Part shown: positions 62,044-64,000 of the stretch, one piece after another | Layout of the letters: each line of letters opens with the position of its first letter | Position numbering within the stretch: the stretch's first letter is position 1 | Origin: Colius striatus | Taxonomy: Eukaryota > Chordata > Aves > Coliiformes > Coliidae | Assembly: GCF_028858725.1 (NCBI RefSeq) | Contig: NC_084760.1 | Span: 64,671,867-64,735,866, forward strand | Direction: 5' to 3' | Length of the DNA: 64,000 nt | The notes under the pieces: model-generated | Database searches by the model: none | The model's input: the letters and a program-made list of their open reading frames with translations, nothing else | What the model was told of the DNA's origin: nothing | Program-made: the position numbers and the translations under genes

Positions 62044-62965
62044 ATAGAATCATAGAATCATTGCAATTGAAAAATACCTTTAAGATCGTCAAGTCCAACA
62101 ACTAACCTCACACTGCCAGGTCCATCACTAAACTGAACCATATTCCTCAGCACTTCATCTGTGCATCTTTTAAGCATCTTCAGGGACAGTGACTCCACCA
62201 TCTCCGAGGGCAGCCCATTCCAATGCTTAATAACCCTCTCAGTAAAAAAGTTCTTCCTAATGTCCAATCTAAACCTCCCCTGGCTCAACTTGAGACTATT
62301 TCCTCTTGTCCTTTAATTAATTACTAGAGAAAAGAGAATGACTCTCACCCTGTTACAACCTCCTCTCAGGTAGCTGAAGAGAATAACCCCAGTTCCTCAT
62401 CCACTCCTCATCCTCAGCCACTCCTCATCAGACTTGTTCTCTAGACCCAGCTTCATTGCCCATCTCTGGACATGCTCCAGCACTTCAGTGTCTTTCTTGT
62501 AGTGAGGGGCCCAGAACTGAACACAGTGCTTGAGGTGTGGCCTCACCAACACCAAGTGCAGGGCAACAATCACTTCCTTCGTCCTGCTGTCACAGGCTGA
62601 TACAGACCAGGATGCCATTGGCCTTCATGGCCACCTGGGCATACTGCTGGCTCATGTTCAGCTGCCTGTCAATTAACACCCTCAAGTCCTTTTCCACAGG
62701 ACACCTTTCCAGTCACACATCCCTAAGCCTGTAGCATTGCATGGGGTTGTTGTGGCCCAAGTGCAGGACCTGGCACTTGGCCTTGTTGAACCTCATACAA
62801 CTGGCCTCAGCACATCAATACAGCCTATTGAGGTCCCTCTGAAGAGACTTCCTGCCCTCAAGCAGATACATGCTCCCGCTCAGCCTGATGTTGTCAGCAA
62901 ACTTACTGAGGGTGCACTCAACCCCCTCATCCAGAACACTGATGTTGTACAGAACAGGCCCCAAT
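62044..62965 (-). mobile_element. CR1 LINE, about 0.92-kb 3' portion
   Basis: Minus-oriented with its 3' tail at 62,044 (atagaatcatagaatcatt). It covers the 3'UTR and much of the ORF2 C-terminus, in several frameshifted pieces: [20 protein letters not shown] near 62,230, [20 protein letters not shown] near 62,500, and the polymerase part up to [15 protein letters not shown] near 62,900. Decayed and inactive. Confidence 0.94.
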
Positions 62966-64000
62966 AGGTTCAGTCTACAAAAGGTTAGGATTAGTGCTTT
63001 ACTGGCAATTAAAGCAAGCAAGTAGCTCAGATCACAAGTGATTTTTTTCCTCATAAAGACCTGTAGGAGGTGAGAGCAGATTGCCACAGGCCTGGTGCTT
63101 GTTGCACACTGACATATGTCCTCGCTGCTGGGTGAAAGGGCAGGTTCAATTAGGTGTCTTGTATTATTAACATTCTGCTGCTTCACCTGTTGATCATGTA
63201 TCGTCCTCTCAGGCTCTCTGCATCCCAGCTTGTGTAAAGCACTGACATCTGCGGAGGCACTGCTCAAGCGTAAATCTGAAGGAGATGGGATATCTTTCTT
63301 TTACAGACTGGAGCAAGGAGGGAAATGGCCAAGAAGTCAAACAGATCACTGTAACTAGGACCCTCAAGCTAAAATATGAGAAATACGAGATATCTGCACT
63401 GCTGGCAGTAATAATTACAATGTATTATTAACAAAACTCAGGTTTCATCATTTACTTGACTCAGGTTTCAAGTGCTGATTTCACTCTAATCATCCTCCAC
63501 ACTACATCCAGCATTCCCTCAGAGCTGACTTGGTACTAGCAAAGAAAGCTGCTGGTAACTATTATGGTGAAGAGAAAGCACAGGTAAAAGTGAGCTGTAA
63601 GTACCACAATCAAACACGTGCAAAAAGGCACAGATACTAAGTTGCTCAAATCTGGGGCAATCTCACCACTTGGATCTGACCTTGTCAGAAAGAGGTAGCC
63701 TGTAAGTTCAAAGCATCCAAGAGGAAAGGGCTCACTGTCAGTGTGTGCTGCATACGGCACAGCTGACGTGCGCCTGCTTCTGCAACGGATTGACTCCATT
63801 CCCCTCAAAGGTGTCAGTAAAGTCACAACTCCTCTCTTGGATCTCAAAACATGAGAAAGGCCACCTACATGTTTGCTATAATGAAGAAGCCAACTGTCTC
63901 AGTCACGACCCAATTGCGGCAACAAAAGATCCTTATTTGATTTTGTTCCTCTACCAAGCTCATCATCAGAGCAACTAAGATCTTCAAAAGCTTTTTCATA
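62966..64000. other. Leader-intron sequence to window edge, nothing recognised
   Basis: Unique-looking sequence with no exon or repeat call. Confidence 0.5.

Larger units (their letters stand above)
48331..64000 (-). other. HIVEP2: HIVEP2 5' leader intron region
   Basis: All sequence to the window edge lies upstream of the first coding exon, so it is intronic if, as in mammals, noncoding first exons lie far upstream. It holds three CR1 copies, all in gene orientation, two candidate microexons, and a conserved-looking block near 60,020-60,270. No CpG-island promoter was seen, so the transcription start is outside the window. Confidence 0.7.

Noticed and set aside
1..64000. CRISPR arrays, tRNA/rRNA genes, bacterial operons or prophage
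   Set aside because: No spaced palindromic repeats, cloverleaf genes or prokaryotic gene layout were seen. The window is vertebrate nuclear DNA.

Overview
The window looks like nuclear DNA of a bird. CR1 LINE copies are the only interspersed repeats I recognise, there are no mammalian SINEs, the introns are AT-rich, and the one gene I can name is a sauropsid-like version of a vertebrate transcription factor. A crocodilian or turtle is possible but less likely. I see no operons, CRISPR arrays, tRNA or rRNA genes. The gene is HIVEP2 (Schnurri-2/MIBP1) on the minus strand. Its whole coding region is here in six exons. Every junction has GT/AG boundaries and consistent phase, giving a predicted 2466-residue protein. 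Layout, left to right: 1-22,800 is intergenic DNA downstream of HIVEP2. It holds a 562-bp purine-only satellite-like tract (98-659), a decayed Ty3/Gypsy-type integrase relic (about 7,232-7,582), two CR1 copies (8,406-9,245 and 11,652-12,670) and otherwise featureless DNA with a few conserved-looking blocks. 22,800-24,561 is the probable 3'UTR region with three alternative poly(A) signals, a (TG)n run and a GC-rich block. 24,562-48,330 is the HIVEP2 body: terminal exon 24,562-25,380; exons 32,753-33,663, 34,185-34,286, 36,734-36,909 and 41,806-41,960; and the giant exon 42,707-48,330, which carries the start codon at 47,942-47,944. 48,331-64,000 is 5'-leader intron sequence with three CR1 copies and two candidate tiny noncoding leader exons. 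The promoter and first exon are not in the window. The gene encodes a two-handed zinc-finger DNA-binding protein. One C2H2 pair lies near residues 191-239 and a second near 1818-1868, with an acidic run and an SPRR-type repeat block C-terminal to the second pair. The leader has several short upstream ORFs, an in-frame upstream ATG and possible microexons, which suggests post-transcriptional control. I found no wholly new gene system. The most unusual items are the graded purine repeat that ends in AAGGG/AAAGG pentamers, the uORF-rich leader with candidate microexons, a splice-acceptor-like site just past the stop codon, and the integrase relic.
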